DNA of 54,110 bases from Streptomyces sp. SM10 (lineage in GTDB: Bacteria > Actinomycetota > Actinomycetes > Streptomycetales > Streptomycetaceae), in assembly GCF_002910915.1 (NCBI RefSeq), contig NZ_NEUF01000132.1:33978-88087 (forward strand). The letters are read 5' to 3'. Shown one piece after another: positions 1 to 7,735 of the stretch. The notes under the pieces are model-generated. The model saw nothing but the letters and a program-made list of their open reading frames with translations. It made no database searches and was not told the DNA's origin. How positions within the stretch are numbered: position 1 is the stretch's first letter; each line of letters starts with the position of its first letter. Both the position numbers and the translations under genes were made by a program.

Positions 1-28
1 GCGGTCCTGCGCGCCCTAGTATGGGCCG

Positions 29-523
29 GTGGACAGTACGGACGGCCTTCGCGACGGACCCGGCCCGGATGCGGCGGGAGTGTCGGAGCTCCAGGCGCTC
101 GCCGTGGAGCTGCGCCGGATGAACGGCGAGATCAACCGTCTGGTGCACGCCTTCGCGCACGCGCAGGGCCTGCATGCGACGGACGTGCAGGCGCTCGGCG
201 CGATCCTTGACGCGGACGTCCCTCTGACCCCCGGCCGGCTCCGTGAGCACCTCGGTCTCACCTCCGGAGCGGTCACCGCCTGTCTGGACCGGCTCGAGCG
301 TGCGGGTCACATCAGGCGTGCGCGGGAGAGCGCCGACCGCCGAGTGGTGCACCTCTACTACGAGTCGGGGGCCAAGGCGGCGGCGCGCTCGTTCTTCATG
401 CCTCTCGCCGAGGCGGCGGCCGGTGCGCGTGCCGCGTCCGGGCCGCAGGAGCTGGAAGCCGCCCTCCGGTTCCTCGGGCGGATGAACGGCGAACTCTCCC
501 GCATGCAGGTCCCTCCGCGGTGA
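29..523 (+). CDS. MarR-family transcriptional regulator
   Basis: Encodes 164 residues from a GTG start; the frame is closed by a TAG at 17-19, so it cannot begin further upstream. The centre holds a winged helix-turn-helix typical of MarR proteins: the recognition helix lies around LTSGAVTACLDRLERAGH and is followed by a basic wing with SADRRVVHLYY. Helical flanks, as needed for dimerisation, surround it. There is no good Shine-Dalgarno sequence before the GTG, so the mRNA may be leaderless. The gene sits 93 nt upstream of an MMPL exporter on the same strand, and the gap holds a perfect 17-bp palindrome. MarR proteins commonly repress a neighbouring efflux gene and respond to a small ligand; that role here is inferred from the layout. 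The ligand is unknown. Confidence 0.85.
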   Translation: MDSTDGLRDGPGPDAAGVSELQALAVELRRMNGEINRLVHAFAHAQGLHATDVQALGAILDADVPLTPGRLREHLGLTSGAVTACLDRLERAGHIRRARESADRRVVHLYYESGAKAAARSFFMPLAEAAAGARAASGPQELEAALRFLGRMNGELSRMQVPPR

Positions 524-560
524 AGGCCTGTGCCGGCGGAGGCTGCACCGCGAGCATGTA

Positions 561-592
561 ATCTCAATCATTGAGATACATCACTATTGAGA
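561..592. promoter_or_regulatory. Palindromic operator upstream of the MMPL gene
   Basis: ATCTCAATCATTGAGAT at 561-577 is a perfect 17-bp palindrome with 8-bp arms and one central base. A further half-site, ATTGAGA, follows at 586-592. It lies between the MarR-type gene and the MMPL exporter, 40-56 nt before the exporter ATG, which is where a MarR dimer would block transcription. The palindrome is seen directly; its use by this MarR protein is inferred. Confidence 0.7.
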
Positions 593-616
593 GATCGCGG
601 CCGACCCAGGAGTGCC

Positions 617-2743
617 ATGTCCACCGCATCGAAGCCGGTCCGCCGGCTGGTCCTTGTGCCCGTCTTCCTCGTGCTCGCCTGGCTCGTCGTCGGCGGCGCC
701 TTCGGCTCGTACGCCGGGAAACTCGGGGAGGTGGCCACCAACGACCAGGCCGCCTTCCTGCCGCAGAGCGCCGAGTCCACCCGGGTCGTCGAAGCCCAGA
801 AGGCGTTCAGCCGGCAGGAGACCGTGCCCGCGATCATCGTCTGGACCTCGGAAGAGGGCGGGAAACTCGGCCCGGAGCAGCAGGAGGCGGCGACGGCGGC
901 CCTCGCCTCGGTCGAAGGCGGCCCGGGTGTGACGGGCCGGGTGAGCCCCGCCCTGCTGTCCGAGGACGGAAAGGCGCTGGAGGGCGTCGTCCAGCTGAGG
1001 CCTGACCTCGGGGACGCGCTCCCCGACTCCCTCGCGGACATCCGGAGCGCCGCCGAAGCCGTCCCGGGGACAGCGGTCTGGCTCGCCGGGCCCGCGGCCT
1101 CGCAGGCCGACCTGTCGGACGCCTTCGCCGGCATCGACGGGCTGCTGCTCGGCGTCGCGCTGGTGACCGTGCTGGTCATTCTGCTGCTGGTCTACCGCAG
1201 TGTCCTGCTGCCTCTGATCATCATCGTCGGCGCGGTGTTCGCCCTCGGCGTCTCCTGCGCGATCGTCTACGTCCTGGCCGACCACGACATCGTCCGGGTG
1301 GACGGGCAGGTCCAGGGCATCCTGTCGATCCTCGTCATCGGCGCCGCGACCGACTACGCACTGCTCCTCACCGCCCGGTTCCGCGAGGAGCTCTCACGCA
1401 AGCCCGACCGCTGGACCGCGATGCGCGCCGCGCTCAGGGAGTCCGCCGGACCGATCACGGCCAGCGCCGCCACCGTGGCGCTGGGGCTGCTCGCCCTCCT
1501 GCTCAGCGACCTCACCAACAACCGCGCGCTCGGGCCCGTGGGTGCCATCGGCATCGTCTGCTCCGTCCTGAGCGCTCTGACCTTCCTGCCCGCCGTCCTG
1601 GTCCTGCTCGGCAGGGCCGCGTACTGGCCGTCGGCCCCGAAGAAGGGCACGGAGCAGCCGGCCTCCGGCTCTGCGGGAATCTGGTCGCGGATCGCCGGAC
1701 TGGTCGACCGCGCCCCGCGCAAGGTGTGGGCCTTCACGCTGATCGGGCTCCTGGCCGGCGCGGCCTTCATGCCCACGCTGAACTCCAAGGGAGTGCCCCT
1801 GGACGAGATCTTCGTCAACGACGCGCCGTCCGTCGCCGCACAGGAGACCCTGGGGCGGCACTTCCCCGGTGGATCGGGCAACCCCGCCGTCGTGATCGCC
1901 GGCGCGGACCGGGCGAAGCAGGTCGTCGCCGCCGCGGAGGACGTCCCCGGCGTCGCGAGCGTCACCGTCGTCACCGCTTCGGGGCGCCCCGGTGCCGGAG
2001 AACCGCTCGTCGTGGACGGCCGGGTGCGCGTCGACGCCACCCTCGTGGACGCGGCGGACAGCGACGCGGCCAAGGCCGCCGTCGCGCGGCTCCGCGAGGC
2101 CGTCCACGCCGTACCCGGAGCCGAAGCGCTCGTCGGCGGCTACACCGCCCAGCAGTACGACACCCAGAGGACCGCCGAACACGACCGCAACATCATCGTG
2201 CCGGTGGTGCTGGTCATCATCCTGGTCATCCTGATCGGACTGCTCCGCTCGCTGCTCATGCCGCTGCTCCTCGTGGCGACGGTGGCGCTCAACTTCCTCG
2301 CCACCCTCGGCATCTCCTCGCTGGTCTTCGAGCACGTCTTCGGCTTCAGCGGCACGGACTCCTCCGTACCGCTCTACGGATTCGTCTTCCTGGTCGCCCT
2401 CGGCGTCGACTACAACATCTTCCTGATGTCGCGGGTCCGCGAGGAGTCCCTGATCCACGGCACCCGGCAGGGCGTGCTGCGCGGACTCACCACCACGGGC
2501 GGCGTCATCACCTCCGCCGGCGTCGTGCTGGCGGCCACCTTCGCGGCCCTGGGCGTCATCCCGCTCGCCTTCCTGGTCCAGATCGCCTTCATCGTCGCGT
2601 TCGGGGTCCTGCTTGACACCCTCGTCGTGCGCTCGCTCCTGGTGCCCGCCCTGGTCAGGGACATCGGACGCACGGCCTGGTGGCCGGGCGCGCTGAGCCG
2701 GGGCAGGGAGGAGACCTCGCCCGCAGGGACCCGCCTGCCGTAG
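617..2743 (+). CDS. MMPL-family (RND superfamily) membrane transporter
   Basis: Encodes 708 residues. The ATG at 617 is preferred because AGGAG lies at 608-612; the frame stays open to 587 without better support. The layout is the MMPL duplication: TM1 near the N-terminus, an extracytoplasmic loop of about 140 residues, five TMs, TM7, a second loop, and five more TMs. The family hallmark is present in both halves, as ATDYALLLTARFREEL and GVDYNIFLMSRVREE; the Asp-Tyr is linked to proton coupling. MMPL proteins export lipids, lipopeptides, polyketides or drugs using the proton gradient. The substrate is unknown. Regulation by the adjacent MarR protein through the palindrome at 561-577 is likely. 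It is more than 6 kb from the peptide synthetase, so export of that peptide is possible but unsupported. Confidence 0.9.
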   Translation: MSTASKPVRRLVLVPVFLVLAWLVVGGAFGSYAGKLGEVATNDQAAFLPQSAESTRVVEAQKAFSRQETVPAIIVWTSEEGGKLGPEQQEAATAALASVEGGPGVTGRVSPALLSEDGKALEGVVQLRPDLGDALPDSLADIRSAAEAVPGTAVWLAGPAASQADLSDAFAGIDGLLLGVALVTVLVILLLVYRSVLLPLIIIVGAVFALGVSCAIVYVLADHDIVRVDGQVQGILSILVIGAATDYALLLTARFREELSRKPDRWTAMRAALRESAGPITASAATVALGLLALLLSDLTNNRALGPVGAIGIVCSVLSALTFLPAVLVLLGRAAYWPSAPKKGTEQPASGSAGIWSRIAGLVDRAPRKVWAFTLIGLLAGAAFMPTLNSKGVPLDEIFVNDAPSVAAQETLGRHFPGGSGNPAVVIAGADRAKQVVAAAEDVPGVASVTVVTASGRPGAGEPLVVDGRVRVDATLVDAADSDAAKAAVARLREAVHAVPGAEALVGGYTAQQYDTQRTAEHDRNIIVPVVLVIILVILIGLLRSLLMPLLLVATVALNFLATLGISSLVFEHVFGFSGTDSSVPLYGFVFLVALGVDYNIFLMSRVREESLIHGTRQGVLRGLTTTGGVITSAGVVLAATFAALGVIPLAFLVQIAFIVAFGVLLDTLVVRSLLVPALVRDIGRTAWWPGALSRGREETSPAGTRLP

Positions 2744-2756
2744 GGGCCGTGCTCCA

Positions 2757-2794
2757 GGAACCCGGGGTGACCGCACGTCGTCGCCCCGGGTTCC
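2757..2794 (+). terminator. Rho-independent-type hairpin after the MMPL gene
   Basis: GGAACCCGGGG (2757-2767) and CCCCGGGTTCC (2784-2794) form a perfect 11-bp stem with a 16-nt loop, beginning 13 nt after the MMPL stop. There is no T-run, which is usual for streptomycete terminators. Confidence 0.7.
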
Positions 2795-2837
2795 CGCGTA
2801 CCGCTATCCGGTGGCCCGACCGCTCACGACATCCTGA

Positions 2838-2869
2838 TGTCCCATCGGGACAGATGTCCCATCGGGACA
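2838..2869. promoter_or_regulatory. Two tandem palindromic operators before the TetR gene
   Basis: TGTCCCATCGGGACA occurs twice, at 2838-2852 and 2855-2869. Each copy is an inverted repeat with 6-bp arms and a 3-bp centre, and together they form a direct repeat of 17-bp period. The second copy ends 22 nt before the probable TetR start, so occupancy would cover its promoter. Autoregulation by the TetR protein is inferred. Confidence 0.75.
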
Positions 2870-2891
2870 CTTAAGGGTGTACGGTGCATGT

Positions 2892-3560
2892 ATGAAGGAA
2901 TCAGGGAGTGGCCCGGACCGGCGCGGCCGCAAGGCACGCAGGACCAGGGACGCGCTGGCGCGGAGCGCGTTCGAGCTCGTACTCGACCGTGGTCTGCGGA
3001 GCGTGACGGTCGAGGAGATCGCGCAGGCGGCCGACGTCGACCGGCGCACCTTCAGCCGGTACTTCCCGAACAAGGAGGCCGCCGTCCTCGACGCAGTGCG
3101 GGGCGACGGCGACAGGATCAACCGAGCGCTCCGCGAGCGCCCTCCGGCCGAACCGCCGCTCACCGCCTACCGGCGGGCCGTCCTCGACTGGCTCGACGAC
3201 CCGGAGGCGGAGCCGTGGCACCGGCGGCCCCGCATCTTCGACCTGCTGGTCATGGCCGAGGAGGAGCCCACTCTGTACGCGGCGTACCACCACATCCGGG
3301 TGGACGCCCAGGAGGAGTCGGTGGCGATTCTCGCGGAACGCCTCGGTGTGGACCCACGGGAGGACCTCCGTCCCGCCGTGGCCGTCGCCGCGGGAGCCGG
3401 AGCGCTCCTCGCGGCCCAGGCGGCATGGGTGCGGGGCGGCCGGCCGGCCGACCTGCCCACGTTCGTCGTACATGCATTCGACGCCCTCTCCACGCACCTG
3501 CTGGATTCCCCGCAGGACGGGCCGGCGCCCCACAGCACCACGCAAGGAAGCACAGCATGA
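2892..3560 (+). CDS. TetR-family transcriptional regulator
   Basis: Encodes 222 residues from the ATG at 2892. A GTG at 2877 would add 5 residues; neither start has a strong ribosome site (AAGGG lies at 2873-2877). The N-terminal HTH is clear: SVTVEEIAQAADVDRRTFSRYF followed by PNKEAAVLDAV. The C-terminal half is the variable helical ligand-binding domain, with no recognised ligand. Its TGA overlaps the ATG of the downstream dehydrogenase (ATGA), so the two are translationally coupled. The twin palindromes just upstream suggest that it represses its own operon. It probably senses a substrate or product of the two downstream oxidoreductases. Confidence 0.88.
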   Translation: MKESGSGPDRRGRKARRTRDALARSAFELVLDRGLRSVTVEEIAQAADVDRRTFSRYFPNKEAAVLDAVRGDGDRINRALRERPPAEPPLTAYRRAVLDWLDDPEAEPWHRRPRIFDLLVMAEEEPTLYAAYHHIRVDAQEESVAILAERLGVDPREDLRPAVAVAAGAGALLAAQAAWVRGGRPADLPTFVVHAFDALSTHLLDSPQDGPAPHSTTQGSTA

Positions 3561-4333
3561 GCACCAACCTCCCCACCGCCCTCGAGACGGAGTTCACCGG
3601 CAAGGTCGCCCTCGTCACCGGCGGAGCCTCCGGAATCGGCCTCGCCCTGAGCCGGCAGCTCGCCGCGAGCGGCGCGAGCGTCGTCGTCGCCGATCACGAC
3701 GAGGCGGGTGCCCGCAAGGCCGCCGACGAACTGCGGGCCACCGGCGCCCGCGCCACGGCGGTCGCAGTCGACGTCACGGACCCCACCTCCGTCGAGGCCG
3801 GTGTGGCCCACGCCGTCGACACCTTCGGCGCCCTGCACCTCGCCGTGAACAACGCCGGCATCGGCGGCCCGGCCCAGCCCACCGGCGCGTACGGGATCGA
3901 GGACTGGAACCGGGTCCTCGCCACCAACCTGAGCGGTGTCTTCTACTCGATGCGTTACGAGCTCCCCGCCATCCTGGCGGCGGGCGGGGGCGCCGTCGTC
4001 AACATCTCGTCGATCCTCGGCACCAACGGCTTCGCGAACTCCCCGGCGTACGTGGCAGCCAAGCACGGCGTCGTCGGCCTCACCAAGACCGCGGCGCTCG
4101 AATACGCGGCACAGAACGTACGCATCAACGCCGTCGGCCCGGGCTTCATCGACACCCCACTGCTCCGCGACACCGACGGTCCCGCCCGCGACCACCTGAT
4201 CTCCCTCCACCCGGCAGGCCGCCTGGGGACATCGGAAGAGGTCGCCGAACTCGCCGCCTTCCTCCTCTCCGACCGCGCCTCCTTCATCCACGGCAGCTAC
4301 CACCTGGTGGACGGCGGCTACTCCGCCTCCTGA
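3557..4333 (+). CDS. Short-chain dehydrogenase/reductase (classical SDR)
   Basis: Encodes 258 residues, the normal length for a classical SDR. The cofactor motif TGGASGIG is at 21-28, NNAG at 98-101, the catalytic Ser at about 152, and YVAAK gives Tyr165 and Lys169. The C-terminal HLVDGGYSA is the usual end of the fold. A good ribosome site, AAGGAAG, lies at 3544-3550. The start codon overlaps the TetR stop as ATGA, and a zinc alcohol dehydrogenase follows 65 nt later. The enzyme is a cytoplasmic NAD(P)-dependent alcohol/ketone oxidoreductase; the substrate cannot be read from the sequence. Confidence 0.9.
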   Translation: MSTNLPTALETEFTGKVALVTGGASGIGLALSRQLAASGASVVVADHDEAGARKAADELRATGARATAVAVDVTDPTSVEAGVAHAVDTFGALHLAVNNAGIGGPAQPTGAYGIEDWNRVLATNLSGVFYSMRYELPAILAAGGGAVVNISSILGTNGFANSPAYVAAKHGVVGLTKTAALEYAAQNVRINAVGPGFIDTPLLRDTDGPARDHLISLHPAGRLGTSEEVAELAAFLLSDRASFIHGSYHLVDGGYSAS

Positions 4334-4398
4334 CCCGAGTGGCGCACCGCCACCACCGGGGTCACAAAGGAAGTACGGAGAGACAGAGAAGGAGAGAC

Positions 4399-5439
4399 AT
4401 GAAAGCCGTCCAGTACCGCACCATCGGCGCCGCACCCGAGGTCGTCGAGATACCCGAGCCCGTGGCGGGGCCCGGCCAGATCCTGCTGAAGGTCAGTGCC
4501 GCCGGTGTCTGTCACTCGGACATCGCCGTGATGAGCTGGCCCGCCGAGGGGTTCCCCTACGAGTTGCCGCTCACCCTCGGCCACGAGGGGGTCGGCACCG
4601 TCGCCGCGCTCGGTGAGGGTGCGGAGGGCGTCTCGGTCGGAGACACCGTCGCCGTCTACGGTCCGTGGGGCTGCGGCACCTGCGTGAACTGCGCGGAGGG
4701 CCGCGAGAACTACTGCCTGCGCGCCGCCGACCTCGGCATCAACCCGCCCGGACTGGGCAACCCCGGGGCCATGGCCGAGTACATGATCGTCGACGACGCC
4801 CGTCACCTGACGCCGATCGGCGACCTCGACCCGGTCAAGACGGTCTCGCTGACCGACGCGGGCCTCACCCCCTACCACGCGATCAAGCGCTCGCTGCCGA
4901 AGCTGCTGCCCGGGGCCACCGCCGTGGTCATCGGCACCGGCGGGCTGGGGCACGTCGCGATCCAGCTGCTGCGCGCCATGACGGCCGTACGGGTCATCGC
5001 CCTCGACGTCACCGAGGAGAAGCTCGCCCTCGCCAAGGCCGTGGGTGCCCATGAGGCCGTGCTCTCCGACGAGAACGCCGCGGCCAGGGTCCGCGAGCTC
5101 ACCGGCGGCATCGGTGCCAAGGTCGTGTTCGACTTCGTCGGCGCCGAGCCCACCGTGAAGACGGCCGGTGCGGTCGCCTCCATCGACAGCGACGTCACCA
5201 TCGTGGGCATCGGCGGTGGAATGCTGCCCGTCGGATTCGGCGTCCTGCCGTTCTCCACGTCGGTCACCGCGCCGTACTGGGGCTCGCGCAGGGAACTCGC
5301 CGAGGTCATCGAACTCGCCCACGCCGGTGCCGTCGACGTCCACGTCGAGACGTACTCCATCGACGAGGCCCCGCTCGCCTACGAGCGACTGCACGCGGGC
5401 AAGATCAACGGCCGCGCGGTCATCCTGCCCAACGGCTGA
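4399..5439 (+). CDS. Zinc-dependent NAD(P) alcohol dehydrogenase (MDR family)
   Basis: Encodes 346 residues. The catalytic zinc ligands Cys38 (VCHSD) and His62-Glu63 (GHEGVG) are present, as are the four structural-zinc cysteines at about 92, 95, 98 and 106. The Rossmann motif GTGGLGH lies at about residue 180. The start at 4399 is set by AAGGAGA at 4389-4395; the same frame is open far upstream but lies inside the SDR gene there. It belongs to a TetR-SDR-ADH operon, suggesting that the two dehydrogenases act in turn on one alcohol/ketone or detoxify a common compound. A strong hairpin follows the stop. Confidence 0.9.
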   Translation: MKAVQYRTIGAAPEVVEIPEPVAGPGQILLKVSAAGVCHSDIAVMSWPAEGFPYELPLTLGHEGVGTVAALGEGAEGVSVGDTVAVYGPWGCGTCVNCAEGRENYCLRAADLGINPPGLGNPGAMAEYMIVDDARHLTPIGDLDPVKTVSLTDAGLTPYHAIKRSLPKLLPGATAVVIGTGGLGHVAIQLLRAMTAVRVIALDVTEEKLALAKAVGAHEAVLSDENAAARVRELTGGIGAKVVFDFVGAEPTVKTAGAVASIDSDVTIVGIGGGMLPVGFGVLPFSTSVTAPYWGSRRELAEVIELAHAGAVDVHVETYSIDEAPLAYERLHAGKINGRAVILPNG

Positions 5440-5446
5440 CGCCGAA

Positions 5447-5493
5447 GGACGGCTCGCCGGGACGCCTTCGGAGGGCGCCCCGGCGAGCCGTCC
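5447..5493. terminator. Bidirectional terminator between convergent genes
   Basis: GGACGGCTCGCCGGG (5447-5461) pairs perfectly with CCCGGCGAGCCGTCC (5479-5493), a 15-bp stem with a 17-nt loop. It sits between the converging alcohol dehydrogenase and SulP genes and probably serves both. Confidence 0.8.
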
Positions 5494-5530
5494 GTGCTGT
5501 TCGTTGTCCGTTGTCACGGCGCCCGTGCGC

Positions 5531-7027
5531 TCAGGAAGCCGCCGTCACCACGTCCGACCGGGTCAGCCGCACGGGTTCGGTCCCGGACGAACTGTGCCGC
5601 TCCGCCCAGCTCTCCAGCGCCGTACGGCAGGCGTGGTCCAGGTGGTGCAGGCCGGAGAGGTCCAGGGCGATCGGCCGGTCCTTGGGCAGGGCCTCCAGGC
5701 TGTCGAGTATCTTCGGCAGCCGCAGAAAGGTGGCATTTCCCGACAGACGGGCACGGACCTGGTCACCGCTGCTGTCGACGACCTCCAGCCTGATGTGCGA
5801 GGCGTCCCACGCCGCCTTGGCCACCGACAGGGCCAGACCGGTGAGGACGCCCTCGAACATGTTCACGGTGACGATCGAGACCGCGGTGACGACCAGGATC
5901 AGCGCCTCGCCGCGGTGCTCGCGCCACAGTGCCACGAGCGAGCGGAGCGGGATCAGCTTCCACCCGGCGTGGATGAGGATGCCGGCGAGGGCGGGCAGGG
6001 GGATGAGTCCCAGCGCGGAGGGGAACAGCGCGGCGAAGAGCAGCAGCCACAGGCCGTGCAGCACCCGCGAGGCCCGGGTCCGCGCGCCCGCCTGGACGTT
6101 GGCGGAGCTCCGCACGATCACCGCGGTCATCGGCAGCGCGCCCAGGAGACCGCACACCGTGTTGCCCGTGCCCTGGGCCATCAGCTCCTTGTCGTACCGG
6201 GTACGCGGCCCGTCGTGCAGACGGTCCACCGCGGCCGCGCTGAACAGGCTCTCCGCCGAGGCGATGAGGGTGAAGGCTGCCACCGTCCCGAGCAGGCCCG
6301 TGCTCGCGAGCCCGCCGAACTCGGACAGGGCGGGCATCTGGACGGCGTCCAGCAGTCCCTGCACCTGGACCGTCTCGACCGGCAGGTCGAACACCAGCGA
6401 CACGACTGTGGCGAGCGCGACCGCGGCGAGTGCGCCCGGAAGGGCTCGTACCCGCTTCGGCAGCCTGCTCCACACCATCAACAGGGCGATGGTCGCCGCA
6501 CCGACCGCGAGTGACGTGAGCGCCGCGGGAGTGGACACGGCGTCGGCCAGCAGTCGCGGGATGCCGGCCATCTTGGCCGTGCCCGAGGCCGGTGCGTCGA
6601 TGCCCGCCGCCGCGTAGAGCTGGCCCGCGATGAGAACCAGGCCGATGCCGGCGAGCATGCCCTCGACGACCGAGACGGAGATGGCACGGAACCAGCGGCC
6701 CAGCCGCAGCGCGCCCATGGCCAGTTGGAGCAGCCCCGTGGTCAGTACGATCACGCCGAGCGCGGGCAGTCCGAAGGTCCGCACGGCTTCGAGGACGAGC
6801 ACGGTCAGACCCGCGGCGGGCCCTGACACCTGGAGACTGCTGCCGCGCATGAGGCCGGTGACGAGACCGCCCACGATGCCGGTGATCAGCCCCAGTTCGG
6901 CAGGTACGCCGGAGGCCACGGCGACGCCCACGCACAACGGCAGGGCGACCAGGAAGACGACGAGTGACGCGGTGAAGTCCTGCCGCAGATGAGGGAATCC
7001 CGTGAGCCGGTCCATGGCGGCCCTCAT
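5531..7027 (-). CDS. SulP-family anion transporter with STAS domain
   Basis: Encodes 498 residues. The N-terminal two thirds are a polytopic membrane domain with about 11-12 hydrophobic helices, opening with the SulP-like DFTASLVVFLVALPLCVGVA. The C-terminal hundred residues form a STAS domain, with IALDLSGLHHLDHACRTAL near 455-475. SulP proteins import sulfate or bicarbonate, or exchange anions; the exact substrate cannot be read here. The ATG at 7027 overlaps the TGA of a 36-codon ORF (ATGA), and there is no Shine-Dalgarno of its own, so translation is probably coupled. A second in-frame ATG lies four codons later. Confidence 0.9.
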   Translation of the reverse strand: MRAAMDRLTGFPHLRQDFTASLVVFLVALPLCVGVAVASGVPAELGLITGIVGGLVTGLMRGSSLQVSGPAAGLTVLVLEAVRTFGLPALGVIVLTTGLLQLAMGALRLGRWFRAISVSVVEGMLAGIGLVLIAGQLYAAAGIDAPASGTAKMAGIPRLLADAVSTPAALTSLAVGAATIALLMVWSRLPKRVRALPGALAAVALATVVSLVFDLPVETVQVQGLLDAVQMPALSEFGGLASTGLLGTVAAFTLIASAESLFSAAAVDRLHDGPRTRYDKELMAQGTGNTVCGLLGALPMTAVIVRSSANVQAGARTRASRVLHGLWLLLFAALFPSALGLIPLPALAGILIHAGWKLIPLRSLVALWREHRGEALILVVTAVSIVTVNMFEGVLTGLALSVAKAAWDASHIRLEVVDSSGDQVRARLSGNATFLRLPKILDSLEALPKDRPIALDLSGLHHLDHACRTALESWAERHSSSGTEPVRLTRSDVVTAAS

Positions 7028-7134
7028 CCCGTGCGGAAGGGGGCCGAGCGCACGTCGCCGGGCGGAGGTGCCCAGACGGCGGTGACGCTGATGAGCAGGG
7101 CTTCTGCCGTCGGGTGATCGACAAGTGAATGCAT
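7024..7134 (-). CDS. Small ORF coupled to the SulP gene (36 aa)
   Basis: ATG at 7134, 36 codons, stop overlapping the SulP ATG. A perfect AGGAGG lies 10 nt before the ATG (7145-7150), better than any signal for SulP itself. The peptide starts MHSLVDHPTAEALLIS and has a short hydrophobic stretch, no cysteine and no clear signal peptide. It could be a leader peptide whose translation opens the SulP start, or a small functional protein. I recognise no family. Confidence 0.5.
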   Translation of the reverse strand: MHSLVDHPTAEALLISVTAVWAPPPGDVRSAPFRTG

Positions 7135-7270
7135 GCCAGTGGATCCTCCTGGCGCGCCGGAGGGCGGCGCGTCGGTACGCGGATGAGAGCTGGGGCCAAA
7201 GGGCGGGCGGGGGCAGCCCCGCGACGCCGGGTCCCGCGGGACCGGTGGGGGCAGGTCTCCGGACCTCAGC

Positions 7271-7675
7271 TCAGCAGCGGAACACCTGGAGCGCGCAGGG
7301 GGAGTGGGCGGTCGAGCATCTGGAGACGTGAGGCCCGCTGCCCATGGCGGCGACGGCCGCCTGCGCCAGCATCCCGCCGGTGGCGCTCGCCACGACGGAA
7401 CGGGACGGTGTCTCCGGGGCGGGCACGGTGGCCGAGCGGTGGCGGTCGCGGTGGCGGAGAAGGCCGTTCGGCTCGCCACCGCGATCGGAGGTGCCGCACG
7501 TGCCGTACTCACCGTGTGCCGTAAGGGCGTCCCCGGGACGGTCGGCACCGGTCCCCGGAGCGGACGCGTGGGCGTGGGCCGAGGGCGCGCCGGAGGCCGG
7601 GAGCGTGCCGGAGTACGGGGCCAGGAGGACGCTCATCAGGAACGCGATGACGAACCGGACTGCCGCTCCCCGCAC
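7271..7675 (-). CDS. Small exported Cys-containing protein of unknown function
   Basis: GTG start at 7675 with an ideal AGGAGG six nt upstream (7682-7687), 134 residues. Residues 1 to about 37 form a Sec signal: a basic start, the core FVIAFLMSVLLAPY, and a small-residue stretch ending in AHAHA. The mature part is rich in His, Arg and Ser, with four or more cysteines, three of them in the last 20 residues. I cannot assign it to a named family. It lies upstream of the small ORF and SulP gene on the same strand, with a 136-nt gap. It may be co-transcribed with them, but co-function is not shown. Confidence 0.65.
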   Translation of the reverse strand: MRGAAVRFVIAFLMSVLLAPYSGTLPASGAPSAHAHASAPGTGADRPGDALTAHGEYGTCGTSDRGGEPNGLLRHRDRHRSATVPAPETPSRSVVASATGGMLAQAAVAAMGSGPHVSRCSTAHSPCALQVFRC

Positions 7676-7735
7676 TCTTCACCTCCTGACGGACTTTCTC
7701 CCTGTCCTTCGGGACGCTAACAGGCTGAAGCGTTT

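Noticed and set aside
617..2743. MMPL exporter as the dedicated exporter of the peptide aldehyde
   Set aside because: It is more than 6 kb away with two unrelated operons between, and has its own adjacent regulator; nothing in the sequence links them.
2837..3556. Upstream extension of the SDR gene
   Set aside because: It runs out of frame through the TetR gene; the ATG at 3557 has a good ribosome site and starts a normal SDR.
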